A program made the translations under genes and the position numbers. From Gammaproteobacteria bacterium (GTDB lineage Bacteria > Pseudomonadota > Gammaproteobacteria > Francisellales > CACEW01): a DNA stretch of 7,063 nucleotides. Under the pieces are notes generated by a model, which was given only the letters and a program-made list of their open reading frames with translations, had not been told where the DNA came from and did no database searches. Within the stretch, counting starts at the first letter, position 1, and every line of letters begins with the position of its first letter. The DNA is taken from NCBI GenBank assembly GCA_028282045.1, contig JANQIS010000222.1, forward strand, positions 1-7,063. The letters run 5' to 3'. This document shows positions 5,851-7,063 of this stretch, in pieces.

Positions 5851-6264
5851 GTGACACTATCAATCCATATCCATTTGATGGTCATCCACTTTGCCATCGC
5901 CTTGCTCAGCTTAGCCAGTATCGGGTTTTGGGCCTATAAACTTAAGCCCTATGATAAGCTCTTGTTTGCTACTGATCTGGCCTTAATTATTGGCACTATT
6001 GCCGCCATTGTTGCCTTAATCAGCGGTGCTTTTGCTTGGCACTATTTCACTACCCATCATCCAATACAAGTGCACTGGTTACGCCTACACCGCTTCTGGG
6101 CACTGGTAACGGTGGCCATCTACACCACCGGCCTAATTTGGCGCAGCTATCAAATTCTACTCAAAAAACCGGTAAGCTGGCCAGTACGGCTGCTCACTTT
6201 AGCCGGTTTGGCGGCTTTGGTATTAACCGGATACTATGCACAATTTTTGATTGGGCACCATTAA
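5851..6264 (+). CDS. Four-helix membrane protein, DUF2231-like
   Basis: This predicted inner-membrane protein has 137 residues and no known function. Four hydrophobic segments are visible, at about residues 9-29, 37-63, 82-98 and 110-134. The opening HLMVIHFAIALLSLA resembles the LHP-x-x-VHF-x-IAL start of DUF2231 proteins. VHWLRLHRFWALV before the third helix resembles their second conserved histidine region. Histidines 13, 64, 75 and 80 lie in or near membrane segments and could bind a metal or haem, which is inference. The start is GTG: AGGA at 5839-5842 is eight bases upstream, and the next in-frame ATG (5878) would remove part of the first conserved region and lacks a comparable site. 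The five-base gap to the ferredoxin stop suggests the two are made together. The family assignment is by remembered pattern and is moderate. Confidence 0.8.
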   Translation: MTLSIHIHLMVIHFAIALLSLASIGFWAYKLKPYDKLLFATDLALIIGTIAAIVALISGAFAWHYFTTHHPIQVHWLRLHRFWALVTVAIYTTGLIWRSYQILLKKPVSWPVRLLTLAGLAALVLTGYYAQFLIGHH

Positions 6265-6349
6265 CGACAAATCTCTCTCTGCATTAAAAGTTGTATATCA
6301 TTGGCTTTGACCTAGACTTATCGTCAAGTCACATACGTTGGACGTGTTT
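6265..6349. other. 85-base gap with short inverted repeats, possible start of a new transcription unit
   Basis: This gap separates the DUF2231 gene from the DUF218 gene. It holds GACTT/AAGTC (6315-6319 and 6326-6330), and overlapping it TTGAC/GTCAA (6307-6311 and 6323-6327). TTGACC at 6307 could be a -35 box, but the best -10 match behind it (CATACG) is poor and badly spaced. I see no hairpin followed by a T-run, so neither a terminator nor a promoter can be called with confidence. Confidence 0.25.
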
Positions 6350-7063
6350 ATGGAAAAGCTACTAGCCAGCCTGTTTAATAACTTATGCTTATTACTCTAC
6401 CCAAGCGTACTGTTAGTGCTAACTGTGGTGATCGCGCTCATATTCTGGAGGAAAGTATTGAGCCGGTTTTTACTGGTATTGGCGCTATGTTATTTTTATT
6501 TCTCAGCTAATGGCATGATTCCAAAACTGCTTGCTAATTATTTGGAAAGCACACAACCAATTAACACAAAAACAATTGTAGCCCATCATGCCATGATTGT
6601 GCTGGGGGCAGGAATCAGTCATTACCCTAAAAAAGCACAGCCTGGTATACTGGCTTACCCGAGAATTTTAGAAGCTTATCGCATTTATAACATTGCCAAA
6701 AATCATGGCATTGATTACACCATTTTTCTATCCGGCGGTATGACAAACCACCACTATCATATTGCCGAAGCAACGCTATATAAACATGTATTAACGCAAT
6801 TAGGTGTACCTGAGCAAAACCTCAAACACATAATAAAAACCTACCCATTTCAACACTTCCTGTTAGTTACCAGTTCCAGTCATATGCACAGGGCACAGGA
6901 ATACTTCAGACATTTTCATATTAACACCATCGCTGCACCAAGTGACTATCCTTACCCTGACCAATCCATTTTTCCGCTGGGTTATAATCTTGCCTTGCAA
7001 CAAATTTATATGCATGAAATTATCGGTATTTGGCGCTATCACTTATACAACTTTCTTGGGCTC
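6350..7063 (+). CDS. YdcF/ElyC-like DUF218 protein, membrane-anchored, 3' end cut by window edge
   Basis: The frame is open from the ATG at 6350 to the last base (238 codons, no stop seen). Two hydrophobic segments at about residues 11-33 and 38-53 should anchor it in the inner membrane. The DUF218 core follows: MIVLGAGI (82-89), PRILEAYRIYNIA, FLSGGM (126-131), then LLVTSSSHMHRAQEYF (171-186) and IAAPSDYPYP. The ending HEIIGIWRYHLYNFLGL resembles the usual C-terminal helix, so few residues are likely missing at the edge. Family members act in envelope biology (ElyC) or are uncharacterised. The core is short: between GVPEQNL (152-158) and LLVTS (171-175) the usual segment with an E-x-x-S-x-N-T-x-E-N-A motif is absent, about 20 residues less than normal. 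GTG at 6344 is an alternative start; no strong ribosome binding site is seen. Hand-counted lines give about 37-43% GC, against 48% in sufC. Confidence 0.8.
   Translation, partial: MEKLLASLFNNLCLLLYPSVLLVLTVVIALIFWRKVLSRFLLVLALCYFYFSANGMIPKLLANYLESTQPINTKTIVAHHAMIVLGAGISHYPKKAQPGILAYPRILEAYRIYNIAKNHGIDYTIFLSGGMTNHHYHIAEATLYKHVLTQLGVPEQNLKHIIKTYPFQHFLLVTSSSHMHRAQEYFRHFHINTIAAPSDYPYPDQSIFPLGYNLALQQIYMHEIIGIWRYHLYNFLGL

Noticed and set aside
6036..6287. Plus-strand open frame of 83 codons overlapping the DUF2231 gene
   Set aside because: It lies almost wholly within the membrane protein in another frame, is low in hydrophobic segments and has no motif. The DUF2231 frame shows four helices and family patterns.
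1..7063. tRNA or rRNA genes, CRISPR array, insertion sequence or phage attachment site
   Set aside because: I saw no spaced direct repeats, transposase motifs, terminal inverted repeats or tRNA-like arms. Nearly all the sequence is accounted for by tightly packed housekeeping genes.

Overview
The window is a compact, single-strand (+) stretch of bacterial chromosome dominated by a SUF iron-sulfur cluster assembly operon. Its order is sufB (3' part only), sufC, sufD, sufS, an A-type carrier (sufA/iscA family) and sufT. Every catalytic residue I looked for in these genes is present. The gene order, the AlvinFdx/YfhL-type ferredoxin directly after coaD, and the look of the proteins suggest a gammaproteobacterium of moderate GC content. 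A relative of Legionellales/Coxiellaceae is possible, but I cannot fix the taxon from sequence alone.

Layout. Positions 1-4668 hold the SUF genes with very tight junctions: ATGA overlaps at sufC/sufD, sufD/sufS and sufA/sufT, a 3-base gap at sufS/sufA, and a 23-base gap with a 16-base inverted repeat at sufB/sufC. A gap at 4669-4751 carries a small imperfect hairpin. Next comes a small helix-turn-helix protein (4752-5099) that I do not recognise. It is followed by coaD (5122-5604), which overlaps a 2[4Fe-4S] ferredoxin gene (5594-5845) by 11 bases. A GTG-started four-helix membrane protein of DUF2231 type (5851-6264) starts 5 bases after the ferredoxin stop. After an 85-base gap, a DUF218/YdcF-like membrane-anchored protein (6350 onward) runs off the right edge.

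How the genes work together. SufS takes sulfur from cysteine, and SufBCD builds the cluster on a scaffold driven by the SufC ATPase. The A-type carrier passes clusters on, and SufT helps maturation. The ferredoxin downstream is an obvious client of this system, and the DUF2231 protein may be its membrane partner. CoaD makes dephospho-CoA and is not part of Fe-S assembly; it appears to share transcription with these genes.

I see no clear novel defence, mobile or CRISPR system. The observations most worth a second look are the DUF218 protein lacking about 20 residues, including the usual conserved E-x-x-S-x-N-T-x-E-N-A segment; the unrecognised HTH protein between suf and coaD; a Cys/His-rich patch in SufD; and the ferredoxin/DUF2231 pair.
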